A stretch of 64,000 bases of DNA from Bartonella schoenbuchensis R1 (lineage in GTDB: Bacteria > Pseudomonadota > Alphaproteobacteria > Rhizobiales > Rhizobiaceae). Location of the stretch: assembly GCF_002022685.1 (NCBI RefSeq), contig NZ_CP019789.1:62001-126000 (forward strand), read 5' to 3'. Each line of letters starts with the position of its first letter. Position 1 is the stretch's first letter. A program made the position numbers and the translations under genes. The notes beneath the pieces were generated by a model. That model had not been told where the DNA came from and ran no database searches. It saw only the letters and a program-made list of their open reading frames with translations. Shown piece by piece: positions 52,593-63,067 of this stretch.

Positions 52593-54430
52593 ATGCCTTT
52601 TTATCGTTCAAGAACGTCAACTCATGGACGCAATATGGCAGGGGCTCGTGGTCTTTGGCGTGCAACAGGAATGAAAGATACGGATTTTGGTAAGCCCATT
52701 ATTGCAATTGCGAATTCTTTCACACAATTTGTGCCAGGGCATGTACATTTGAAAGATCTTGGGCAACTTGTTGCGCGAGAAATAGCTGCCGCTGGTGGTG
52801 TTGCGAAGGAATTTAACACTATTGCTATCGATGATGGGATTGCTATGGGGCATGATGGAATGCTTTATTCTTTACCTTCCCGTGAAATCATTGCTGATTC
52901 TGTTGAATATATGGTCAATGCCCATTGTGCAGATGCTCTTGTTTGCATTTCTAATTGTGACAAAATTACGCCTGGCATGTTGATGGCTTCTTTACGGTTA
53001 AATATTCCAACAATCTTTGTTTCAGGTGGCCCTATGGAAGCTGGCAAGATTAAATGGAAAGATCAGGATATTACTGTTGATTTAGTTGATTCAATGATTG
53101 TTGCGGCTGATGATCGTAATTCAGAGGAAGAAGTTTCTGAAATGGAACGCGCCGCTTGTCCTACATGTGGCTCTTGTTCAGGCATGTTTACTGCCAATTC
53201 TATGAATTGTCTTACAGAAGCATTAGGACTTTCTCTTCCTGGAAATGGATCTATGTTGGCTACACATGCAGATCGTCAGCGGCTTTTTGAAGAGGCAGGC
53301 CGGCGTATCGTTACATTAACAAAGCGTTATTATGAACAAGATGATGAGACAGTTTTGCCGCGTTCTATCGCTTCACGTAAGGCTTTTGAAAATGCAATGA
53401 TTGTAGATATTTCTATGGGCGGATCAACTAATACTGTGCTGCATCTTTTAGCAGCAGCGCAAGAAGGCAAGGTGGATTTTACCATGGCTGATATTGACCG
53501 TCTTTCACGCCGTGTTCCTGTTTTGTGCAAAGTTGCACCTGCTATTGCTAATATTCATATGGAAGATGTTCATCGCGCTGGTGGTATTATGGGGCTTTTG
53601 GGTGAATTAGATGCAGCCGGACTTATCGATACATCAACTTACACGGTTCATGCAAAAACGATGAAAGAGGCTTTGTGTCGATGGAATGTGAAACAAACCA
53701 ATGAACAAAGCATTCATGAATTCTATCGTGCGGCACCAGGTGGTGTATCAACACAGTTAGCTTTTAGCCAAGCATCTCGTTATGATACTCTTGATCTTGA
53801 TCGTGAAAAAGGTGTCATCCGTGATATTGCACACGCTTATTCGCAAGATGGAGGATTGGCGGTTCTTTATGGGAACCTTGCACAAGATGGTTGTATTGTG
53901 AAAACCGCAGGTGTTGATCAGTCGATTTTAACTTTTAAAGGTCCTGCACGGATTTTTGAAAGTCAAGATTCAGCTGTTTCAGCAATCTTGGCCGATAAAA
54001 TTAAACCAGGTGACATTGTTTTGATCCGTTATGAAGGTCCACGTGGTGGGCCTGGAATGCAAGAAATGCTCTATCCCACGAGCTATCTTAAATCTAAAGG
54101 ATTAGGGAAGGTTTGCGCACTTATAACAGATGGTCGCTTTTCGGGGGGTCTTCAGGGCTTTCTATCGGTCATGTTTCACCAGAAGCTGCTGAAGGGGGCA
54201 CAATTGCTTTAGTGGAAGAGGGCGATATCATAGAGATTGATATTCCAAACCGTATCATTCATTTGATGGTTGATGATATTGAGATTGTACGCCGTCGTGC
54301 CAAGATGGAAGAAAAAGGAAACACTGCTTGGCAACCGGTTGAAGAACGTAAGCGTAAGATTTCAAAAGCTCTAAAAGCTTATGCAGCTATGACTACTTCT
54401 GCTGCTAAAGGCGCGGTTCGTAATATTTGA
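52593..54430 (+). CDS. ilvD: Dihydroxy-acid dehydratase, frameshifted at a G-run
   Basis: Third step of valine, leucine and isoleucine synthesis, using an Fe-S cluster. [13 protein letters not shown] and [16 protein letters not shown] carry the cluster cysteines, and [13 protein letters not shown] and ITDGRFSGG are in the C-terminal part. As written the frame is lost after DGRFSGG and stops at 54212. Adding one G to the G6 run at 54143-54148 continues with [17 protein letters not shown] and gives 612 residues ending at 54430, the normal length. The break lies in the conserved C-terminal substrate region, so the protein as read would be inactive. Confidence 0.92.
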
Positions 54431-55040
54431 TTTAAGTAAAATTTAAGTTTAGTGCAGATAAATAAAATTGACCAAAACTTTAATTTTTCAGATTGTCACT
54501 CATTGGTAGAGGGGAGGGTTATGAACTATTTTGATTAAAGCTTAGAGAGATTGAAAAATGTAATGATGTAATTTTTGATTGCTGTAGTTTCTCTACGTCA
54601 TGAAGAGAACAAAAAGTTATCCCAAACAATACTATAAATAAGCTCTACTAAAACGCCAAAAGAAGATCTGTAGTTAGGGGATGAAATCAATTTACACTTA
54701 TCTATAAGTTATGCTGATCATAAAAAAAGCAATAATAATACAATGAGTTATAAGCATAAATGGGGAATGAATAGAGTGGTATATTTGAAGGTTATCTTAC
54801 AAGGTAAGAGTGTTTACCAAAGGAACTGATACACCATAATACTGATAATTAAATCACTTAATGTTGTTGGTAAGGAAAAATCAGAAAAGTGAAGTTTACT
54901 TGTTAGATTTTAACGTTCCAAATAAAAAATTATGAATCCTAAAAGGAGAAAAATCAAAAGGATTTAAATCCAAATAAAGCTTTTTTAAAAAATATGCCTA
55001 AGTAAATGATAAGAAATCTTTCTACAGTTTATTAGAAAAT
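54431..55040. other. Gene-free region between ilvD and mutS
   Basis: About 610 AT-rich bases at a convergent boundary. No gene, tRNA or convincing terminator was recognised. Confidence 0.5.
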
Positions 55041-57764
55041 TCATTGTGCATTCAGCTGTTTAAGGCGATAGAGCTCTTCTAACGCAGCCTTAGGTGATAA
55101 TTCATCAGGGTGGATATTATTTAAAGCTTCTTTAATTGCATAATATTTATCTGTTTCTTCAGTTGTAGGTGACGTTGTTTGAGGAGAAAATAGCGGCAAG
55201 TTATCAATTAATTTGTTTCCTTTTCCATTCATTTCACCTTTTTCTAATTGTTGTAGAACATCTGTAGCACGAGCAATAACTGCTGTGGGAAGTCCGGCAA
55301 GCTTTGCAACCTGTACACCATAGGATCGGTCAGCAGCTCCTTTAGTGACTTCATGCAGAAAGACCACATCACCATTCCAATTTTTGACTTTCATTGTTAC
55401 ATTATGAAGACGATTGAGTTTTTAGTCAGTGCTGTCATTTCATGGAAATGTGTGGCAAGGATGGCACGACAGTGGTTTACCTCATGAAGATATTCAACTG
55501 CTGCCCAAGCAATTGAAAGGCCATCAAAGGTTGATGTGCCCCGCCCGATTTCATCAAGAATAACGAGAGAACGGTTACTAGCGTGATTGAGAATGGTTGC
55601 TGTTTCAACCATTTCCATCATAAAAGTTGAACGCCCCCGTGCAAGATCATCAGAAGCACCAACACGACTAAATAAACGGTCAACAACACCAATATGAGCT
55701 GAAGCAGCTGGAACAAAGGAGCCCATTTGTGCCATAATAGCAATGAGAGCATTTTGCCGTAAAAAGGTTGATTTTCCTCCCATGTTTGGGCCTGTTAATA
55801 ACCAAATTGCTGCATATTGATGGTCTTGTTGTGCAGAGAGATCGCAATCATTGGCAACAAATGATTCTGTTGCTTGTTTTCGTAATGCTTGCTCTACAAC
55901 GGGGTGACGTCCCCCAGTGATCTGAAAGGTAAGCGAATCGTCAATTTTGGGACGACAATATCCTTGTTCTTCAGCTAAATGAGCTAAAGCAACAGATACA
56001 TCTAAAACAGCAAGCGCTTCAGAGGCTTTACGAATGAAATCAACGTGTGCGGTAATTTCATTAACAAGTGTATCAAAAATTTCTAATTCAAGCGTTATTG
56101 CGTGATTTGCTGCATGAGCAATACGACTTTCAAGTTCAACAAGCTCTGTTGTAGTAAAGCGCATAGCGCTTGCCATTGTTTGCCGGTGGATAAAACGTTC
56201 TTTTGATTGCGGGTTATCTGTGAGAGCTGAAGCTTGTAAGCTTGTGACTTCAATGAAATACCCTAAAATGTTATTATGCTTAATCTTGAGTGTTTTAATA
56301 TCTGTTTCTTGAGCATATTGTGCTTGAAGTTCAGCAATGATACGACGGGATTCGTCACGTAAACTGCGCGTTTCATCTAATTCTTGATGATAATTAGAAC
56401 GAATAAAACCACCATCACGTTTAAGAAGAGGCAGATCATCGGCTAATGCTTTTTCTAATTGAATATGCAAAGCAATGGGTAAATGTGAGAATACTTCTCG
56501 TACGTCACCTATTTCTTGAGGAGGCAATTCATTGCTCAGAAGTTGGTTAAGCTCATTAATAATTTCAAAACCACGCTGAATTGTGGCTATATCACGTGGT
56601 CCTCCTCGGCCAAGAGCTAAGCGTGAAACTGCACGCGGCATATCTGCCCCCCTTTCAAAATAAGACGGATAGCTTTTGCAAGGGAAGTATTGCTCAGAAA
56701 AAAGGCAATTGAATCAAGACGTTTATCAATAATTTCAGGAGTAGTAAGCGGGGAAATTAAGCGCTCAGCAAGAAGACGTGAACCACCTCCTGTGACAGTG
56801 CGGTCGATAGTTTTTAGTAAGCTCCCGTCGCGTTGTCCAGATGTGGTACGAATAAGTTCAAGGTTAAGTCTAGTAGCTGCATCAATAAAAAGGGTGGCAC
56901 TTTCATTTTGGCGCTCAGGTCGCATAAGAGGGGGCGATGAGTGATTTGCGTTTTTTCAATATAACGGATGGCGGCTGCGATTGCTGAAAGTTCTGCAGGT
57001 GAATAGTCTGCAATGCCTTCAAGAGTTGATAGTTTAAAATAATTGCAAATATCATGTTCAGCGGTTATTGTATCAAAAAGACTAAGTGGTTGAGGTGAGA
57101 CAATACGACCAAGAGCATTAAAGAGCGATTTTTGCGATGGATCATGGAAAAATGAGTCGGCTACGATCACTTCTTGTGGGTCTACGCACATGATATCTGT
57201 CAAAAGCTTTTCATGGTGACTTTGTGTAACACGAAATATGCCCGTGGAAATATCAATCCAAGCAAGGGCAAATTCTTTTCTGTCATTGGTTCTGGTGCGA
57301 GCAAGTGTCATCAAATAATTTGCGCGCGTTGGATCAAGGAGCTTTTCTTCTGTTATGGTTCCGGGTGTAACAAGGCGTACAACATCACGCTGAACAACGG
57401 ATTTTGAGCCGCGCTTTTTTGCTTCTGCAGGGTCTTCTGTTTGTTCACATACAGCAACACGATAACCACGAGCGATAAGCTTTTGCAAATAATCATCTGC
57501 AGAATGAACAGGAACACCACACATGGGAATGTCTTCGCCTAAATGTTTGCCACGTGTTGTGAGCGTGATTCCTAAAGCTTGTGAAGCTTCAATTGCATCA
57601 TTGAAGAATAATTCATAAAAATCACCCATACGATAAAAAAGAAGAGAATCGCTATTGACTGCCTTGATTTCTATATATTGCTCCATCATGGGTGTAAGGC
57701 GATCTTGATGTGCAGTTGCAGACTGTGGGATTAAATTATTTTTATATTCAGCCTTTTCTGTCAT
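55041..57764 (-). CDS. mutS: DNA mismatch repair protein MutS, three frameshifts
   Basis: MutS recognises mismatches and small loops, including slipped homopolymers. The N-terminal mismatch-binding domain has [15 protein letters not shown] with the Phe-x-Glu wedge. The C-terminal ATPase has [12 protein letters not shown] and [15 protein letters not shown], then [10 protein letters not shown]. As written it is in four pieces. Adding one base to each of the runs C5/G5 at 56930-56934, C6 at 56647-56652 and T5 at 55419-55423 restores one continuous frame of 908 residues. All family regions are then present in order. Either the sequence has homopolymer errors, or mutS is truly inactive and the strain is a mutator. 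Confidence 0.92.
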
Positions 57765-57957
57765 TTTGACGTGCCCATTTCCTTTGATATAGGTTTTTAC
57801 GCCCTTTTTTATTTACTTCAATGCAGATCTTCATTATCTCTAAATTGAAACGTATAGTAAATTATCTATTTAATGAAAACATAGCGATTTTTAGCATATG
57901 AATCAAACTTTAAAATCAAGTAGTTGCACTTGTTAGTAAGCAGAATATATACTGTTT

Positions 57958-60276
57958 TTGGAGAAAAATAAGTCAGATGAAAAAAGTGAACAGGGTCAAA
58001 AAGTGCATAAAAAAGCTTATAGTGCAAGCGAGCAAGAGGCTCTTGATTTTCATAGTCGTGGTCGGCCAGGAAAGCTTGAAATTGTTGCAACAAAGTCTAT
58101 GGCAACTCAGCGTGATTTAGCACTTGCTTATTCGCCGGGTGTGGCTGTTCCGGTTAAAGAAATCGCTCACGATTCAGCACTGGCTTATGATTATACAGCA
58201 AAAGGCAATCTTGTTGCTGTTATATCAAATGGGACTGCTATCTTAGGTTTAGGGAATTTAGGGGCACTGGCATCTAAACCGGTGATGGAAGGAAAAGCGG
58301 TACTCTTTAAGCGTTTTTCAGATATTGATGCGATTGATTTAGAAATTGACACAAACGATACGGAAAGTTTTATCAATCTAGTGCGCCATTTGGAGCCATC
58401 TTTTGGTGGCATTAATCTTGAAGATATTAAGGCGCCTGATTGCTTTATTATCGAAAGCCGTTTGCGCGAGATAATGAACATTCCTGTTTTTCACGATGAT
58501 CAACATGGAACAGCAGTTATCGTAGCTGCTGGTGTTCTCAATGCTTTGCATTTAACTGGGCGTGATATGAAGAATACGCGGTTGGTTTGCAATGGCGCTG
58601 GTTCTGCGGGGATTGCTTGTATTGAGCTCATCAAAGCAATGGGTTTTCGTCCTGAAAATATTATATTATGTGACACTAAAGGCGTTGTCTATGAAGGTCG
58701 TGAAGAGGGGATGAATCAGTGGAAGTCTGCTCATGCTACAAAAACAGATAAGCGTACTCTTGCCGAAGCAATGGAAGGGGCTGATATATTTTTCGGAGTT
58801 TCAGTTAAAGGTGCATTAACTCGTGAAATGGTCAAGTCAATGGCTCCACGGCCGATCATTTTTGCTATGGCCAATCCCGATCCCGAAATTACACCTGAAG
58901 AGGTTATGCAAGTACGTGATGATGCTATTATAGCAACAGGTCGATCAGATTATCCCAATCAAATTAATAATGTTCTTTGTTTCCCATATATATTTCGTGG
59001 TGCGCTTGATGTGCGTGCGACAGTTATTAATGAAAGTATGAAGATTGCTGCAGCAAGAGCTATTGCTGGTTTAGCGCATGAAGATGTGCCAGATAGCGTT
59101 GCAGAAGCTTACCATGGCAATCGGCTAAAATTTGGCCAAAACTATATTATTCCCGTTCCATTTGATCCACGTTTACTTACAGTTGTTTCAATTGCAGTGG
59201 CAAAAGCAGCAATGGAGAGTGGTGTTGCAAGGAAGCATATTGATGATTTAGAGGCTTATGAGCGTGATTTAAATGCTAGGCGCGATCCTATTGCATCCAT
59301 GATGCGTGGTGTTTACAATCGTGTTCGTCAAGCGCCAAAACAAATTGTTTTTGCAGAAGGCGAAGAAGAACAAGTGATGCGTGCAGCAGTTTCTTATGTT
59401 CATCAAAAATTGGGCAAAGCAATTTTAATTGGCCGTGAAGAACAGATTAAAGATACTGCTGTTGTTGCTGGAATTGATCTTGAACGTGAGGGTATTTCTA
59501 TTGTTAATGCTAAGCTATCCGATTATACGGATGCTTATGCTGATTATCTTTATAAAAAAATGCAGCGTCAAGGTTGGTTGTTGAGAGATTGTCATCGCCG
59601 CATTAATAATGATCGCAATTATTTTGCCGCTTGTATGGTAGCATTGGGCCATGCTGATGTGATGATTACAGGGGTAACACGAAATTATGAAACAGCTTTA
59701 ATGGATATACGCCGGGTAATTGATGAAAAACCAAAAGAACGGCTGCTTGGTATCTCAATGGCTATTTGTCGTGAACGAACTGTGTTTATTGCTGATACAG
59801 CTATTTATGAACATCCTAGCGCTGAAGAACTTGCCGACATAGCTGAACAGACGGCTTCTTTTGTTCGTGGGCTGGGGTATCAGCCACGGGTAGCATTTTT
59901 AGCATTCTCTACCTTTGGGTATATGAAAGGGCAGGTTACTCAGCATATTCAAGATGCTGTTGATCTTTTGTGTGAACGTAAGGTTGATTTTGAATTTGAT
60001 GGAGAAATGAGTGCCGATGTAGCACTCAATCCGAAATTGATGCAACAATATCCTTTTATGAAGTTAACAGAACCTGCTAATATTTTGGTCATGCCTGGAT
60101 ATCATTCATCTTCAATTGCAAGTAAAATGTTACAAGAGCTTGGCCAAGCAACCATTATTGGCCCCATTTTAATTGGGTTGAAAAAATCTGTCCAAATTGT
60201 GCCGTTTAGTGGACACGACACAAATATTGTCAATATTGCAACACTGGCGGCTTATCATGCAGCAAAAATTGTTTGA
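57958..60276 (+). CDS. maeB: NADP-dependent malic enzyme with phosphotransacetylase-like domain
   Basis: Decarboxylates malate to pyruvate with NADP+. The malic enzyme half (about 1-440) has YSPGVAVPV, FHDDQHGTAVI and NGAGSAGIACIELI. The C-terminal 320 residues resemble phosphate acetyltransferase but lack enzymatic activity in studied relatives and may regulate the enzyme. 772 residues. The start is uncertain: the frame begins at a TTG (57958) without a clear ribosome site. An ATG at 57977 with GGAG upstream would join the frame if the A6 run at 57980-57985 had one more A. Divergent from mutS. Confidence 0.93.
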   Translation: MEKNKSDEKSEQGQKVHKKAYSASEQEALDFHSRGRPGKLEIVATKSMATQRDLALAYSPGVAVPVKEIAHDSALAYDYTAKGNLVAVISNGTAILGLGNLGALASKPVMEGKAVLFKRFSDIDAIDLEIDTNDTESFINLVRHLEPSFGGINLEDIKAPDCFIIESRLREIMNIPVFHDDQHGTAVIVAAGVLNALHLTGRDMKNTRLVCNGAGSAGIACIELIKAMGFRPENIILCDTKGVVYEGREEGMNQWKSAHATKTDKRTLAEAMEGADIFFGVSVKGALTREMVKSMAPRPIIFAMANPDPEITPEEVMQVRDDAIIATGRSDYPNQINNVLCFPYIFRGALDVRATVINESMKIAAARAIAGLAHEDVPDSVAEAYHGNRLKFGQNYIIPVPFDPRLLTVVSIAVAKAAMESGVARKHIDDLEAYERDLNARRDPIASMMRGVYNRVRQAPKQIVFAEGEEEQVMRAAVSYVHQKLGKAILIGREEQIKDTAVVAGIDLEREGISIVNAKLSDYTDAYADYLYKKMQRQGWLLRDCHRRINNDRNYFAACMVALGHADVMITGVTRNYETALMDIRRVIDEKPKERLLGISMAICRERTVFIADTAIYEHPSAEELADIAEQTASFVRGLGYQPRVAFLAFSTFGYMKGQVTQHIQDAVDLLCERKVDFEFDGEMSADVALNPKLMQQYPFMKLTEPANILVMPGYHSSSIASKMLQELGQATIIGPILIGLKKSVQIVPFSGHDTNIVNIATLAAYHAAKIV

Positions 60277-60352
60277 GAGAAAAAACTGAAATTTTAAGAT
60301 CTTTTTAATATTGGAAAACCAAAAATAGATCGCATCTGTTTTGAAACAATTT

Positions 60353-60829
60353 TTAAGATGGTTGCGTTGAGTTATTTTTTTGTTCTTCAGCAATACGCTT
60401 TTGAAATAAAGCTGCAAAATCGATAGGATCAATGCGCAAGGGCGGAAAACCACCATTGTGAGTAGCATCAGATATAATTTGCCGAGCAAAGGGAAACAAA
60501 AGACGGGGACATTCAATAAAGACCAATGGCATAACGTGTTCTTGTGGAATATTTTTAATATGGAAAATACCACCATAAATTAGTTCTACATGAAATAATA
60601 TTTCAGAATCATCAAAGGCTTTGACTGAAAGTGATAAGGTTACATCATAATTATCGTTGCCAGCTGGGTTGGCATCAACATTTATGTTAATATCAATTTG
60701 CGGTGCTTTTTCTCGTGGACGCAATGACTGAGGGGCGTTTGGATTTTCAAATGAAAAATCTTTTAAGTACTGAGTCAATACAGCAAAAACTGGCCCTGCA
60801 TTTTTATTATTTATTTCACCTTCGGCCAT
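60353..60829 (-). CDS. secB: Protein-export chaperone SecB
   Basis: Tetrameric cytosolic chaperone that keeps preproteins unfolded and hands them to SecA. The 158-residue protein has the family motifs [35 protein letters not shown] and [17 protein letters not shown]. It is convergent with maeB and is followed upstream, in the same direction, by the fxsA gene. secB-fxsA with timA on the other strand is a common alphaproteobacterial arrangement. Confidence 0.96.
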   Translation of the reverse strand: MAEGEINNKNAGPVFAVLTQYLKDFSFENPNAPQSLRPREKAPQIDININVDANPAGNDNYDVTLSLSVKAFDDSEILFHVELIYGGIFHIKNIPQEHVMPLVFIECPRLLFPFARQIISDATHNGGFPPLRIDPIDFAALFQKRIAEEQKNNSTQPS

Positions 60830-60963
60830 ATTAAATACCTTTCATATGGAATGCATATATTTTTCAGGTTTCAAAATAAAGTGGTTACCATGCTTTGTGC
60901 AAGGTTACAAGAAACGTTCTTTTGTCTTCGTTATTTTTTGGTTTTCTGTCGCTTTTTTATATT

Positions 60964-61461
60964 TTAATGATCATCATTTATACGCCAAGGAGATTCTTTG
61001 ATATTGTAGCTTTGATAATCTTCTGCGTTAAGCTCAATTATTTTTTCAGATTTATTTTGAGTCTTGGCACTGGTTTTAGCATTAATTTTATTTTTTAATG
61101 ATAAAAAGAGGAAACGGATAAAGGTACGTATAGGTTTTATAAGGAGTGATATTCCTAAAATATCGCTTACAAAACCAGGAAAAATAAGTAAAATCGCTCC
61201 AATAATAATGAGGACATCATCAGCTATATAATATTCTGACATAGTCCCTTGGATAAGTTCTCTTTGTATATTTTTTAAAAGGCTAATACCCTGAATACGT
61301 AATAAAATACTTCCAATTATCATTGTTAAAAGGATTAAACTTAAAGTTGCTAAAATTCCGATTTCATTCCCAACAACAATAAAACTGGCAATTTCGATAA
61401 AAAGAACGCTAAGGACAATAACCACAAAAAAGCGAGGCTTTATATGATAGAATTTTGTCAC
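60964..61461 (-). CDS. fxsA: FxsA family membrane protein
   Basis: Cytoplasmic-membrane protein of 165 residues with about four predicted helices (roughly 10-30, 33-52, 80-100 and a short one following). GSILLRIQG and LLIFPGFVSDILG are the FxsA family motifs. FxsA overexpression in E. coli relieves exclusion of phage T7 by the F plasmid. The native function is unknown. It is divergent from timA with about 180 bases between. Its tail is Lys-rich. Confidence 0.85.
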   Translation of the reverse strand: MTKFYHIKPRFFVVIVLSVLFIEIASFIVVGNEIGILATLSLILLTMIIGSILLRIQGISLLKNIQRELIQGTMSEYYIADDVLIIIGAILLIFPGFVSDILGISLLIKPIRTFIRFLFLSLKNKINAKTSAKTQNKSEKIIELNAEDYQSYNIKESPWRINDDH

Positions 61462-61644
61462 ACGAAACTTCCCTTCTCAAGATTTTTTATAGGAAAATTT
61501 ATATATAGTGTCTTTTCAACTTAAATTAGAGACCATAAACACTATTTGAATGGTAGATTTATTTAATTTATATATTTATTGATAAATAATATTAACTGCA
61601 ATGTTTATTACAGATCACTTTAAGTTTGGAGATTGACAGCACCC

Positions 61645-62337
61645 ATGGAATTTGACGTTGTACTTGTAATAGCTCTTGTTATTATGGTTGTTGTTTTTAT
61701 GCAACTACGTAATGTATTAGGAAAGCGGACTGGTTTTGAAAGACCTCCCTTTGATCCTTATTCTGGTTGTTCTAAAAAGCAGATTGAAACAGAAACAGTC
61801 GATCATAGTCTTTCGTTCCCTCATCAGGCTAACGCACGAAAGAAAGATTTTAGCGAAATTGATGCAATTGCACCAGAAGGAAGCGCATTGAATGATGGTT
61901 TGCGGGCTATCTGTCAGGCTGATTCTAATTTTTCTCCTCAATTTTTTGTCAATGGTGTTCAAATTGCTTATGAGATGATTATGACAGCTTTTGCACAAGG
62001 TGATCGTGATCAGCTTAAAAAGTTGCTTTCTCAAGATGTTTTTGAAAGTTTTTGTGCAGCTATTGAGCGGCGCGAAAAGAGAGAAGAGAAAGTCGAATTT
62101 ACTTTTGTCGGGATTAATAAAGTTGAATTTGTTGCAGCAGAAATGCAAAAAAATGAAGAGTTTTTAACTGTGCGTATTGTGAGTGAAATTATTTCTGTAA
62201 CTTATAATAAGCAAAACGAATGTATAGATGGTGATCCTGAAGCTATTGTAGAAATTAAAGATGTTTGGACCTTTGTTCGCAACAGTTTATCACAAGATCC
62301 AAATTGGAAACTTTTTGCAACAGAAGATGGAGATTAA
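61645..62337 (+). CDS. timA: Tim44/TimA domain protein
   Basis: Alphaproteobacterial homologue of the mitochondrial import motor subunit Tim44, called TimA in Caulobacter. An N-terminal membrane helix (about residues 5-20) is followed by a Tim44-like domain with FVNGVQIAYEMIMTAFAQGD and DVWTFVRNSL. The ATG at 61645 is preferred to the TTG at 61633, giving 230 residues. It is divergent from fxsA. In relatives timA is followed by mltA and smrA; here smrA follows 59 bases later and mltA is missing. Confidence 0.88.
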   Translation: MEFDVVLVIALVIMVVVFMQLRNVLGKRTGFERPPFDPYSGCSKKQIETETVDHSLSFPHQANARKKDFSEIDAIAPEGSALNDGLRAICQADSNFSPQFFVNGVQIAYEMIMTAFAQGDRDQLKKLLSQDVFESFCAAIERREKREEKVEFTFVGINKVEFVAAEMQKNEEFLTVRIVSEIISVTYNKQNECIDGDPEAIVEIKDVWTFVRNSLSQDPNWKLFATEDGD

Positions 62338-62396
62338 AACGATTGTTCGTTTATTTGAGTTTTTTTAATTAAATTCAAGAAAATTGCAGGGTCAAA

Positions 62397-62981
62397 ATGG
62401 CTAGAGGTCAAGAGGAGGAGGGGCATAAGTTATTGGTGTTAGAAGATAGCCTTTTGTGGGAGAAAGTTTGTCGTACTACGATACCGCTTCATGATAGAAG
62501 CTCTCCTTTTATGAGAGAAGATATTCAAAATACCAAACATAAAAAACTGCAAGAAGAACATGTTCTTTCATTTTCTCAACAAAATCAAAAACAATTAACG
62601 ATGGTTAAAAACAGTAGAGGGATGATAGAACAAACAGAAAAAATATATTTTTTCGATCGTGCAACACATCGTAAAATTGCAAAGGGTCACTATCCTATAG
62701 AAGCATGTATTGATCTTCATGGTTTTATACAGGATGAAGCCTATTTTTTCTTGAAAAAATTTCTACAATCATCTCAACAGCGTGGATTACGCTATGTTCT
62801 AGTGATTACAGGAAAAGGCCAATCACATGGAAGTAATGGCGTTCTATGTCAGTATGTTCCTTATTGGTTATCAACACCAATTTTTCGGTATTATATTCAT
62901 GCTTTTGAGAAAGCTTCTCGTCAGCATGGTGGAAATGGCGCACTTTATATCCGGTTACGCAGTTTACATAAGGGGAAATAG
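62397..62981 (+). CDS. smrA: Smr domain protein
   Basis: A 194-residue protein with a C-terminal Smr domain (about 100-190). The conserved motifs are IDLHGFIQDEA, VLVITGKGQSHG and GGNGALYIRLR. Smr domains nick or cleave nucleic acids and occur in MutS2. The N-terminal region of about 95 residues is variable and basic. It probably shares a transcript with timA. Function in this organism is unknown. It is convergent with hslO. Confidence 0.9.
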   Translation: MARGQEEEGHKLLVLEDSLLWEKVCRTTIPLHDRSSPFMREDIQNTKHKKLQEEHVLSFSQQNQKQLTMVKNSRGMIEQTEKIYFFDRATHRKIAKGHYPIEACIDLHGFIQDEAYFFLKKFLQSSQQRGLRYVLVITGKGQSHGSNGVLCQYVPYWLSTPIFRYYIHAFEKASRQHGGNGALYIRLRSLHKGK

Positions 62982-63067
62982 TTATGATGCTGTGTTTAGT
63001 GAAATTGTGCAAATCATGTTTATTGTTGAATTAAGAAGAAACAACTCTTCTTTGTTATAAGTAGAGA

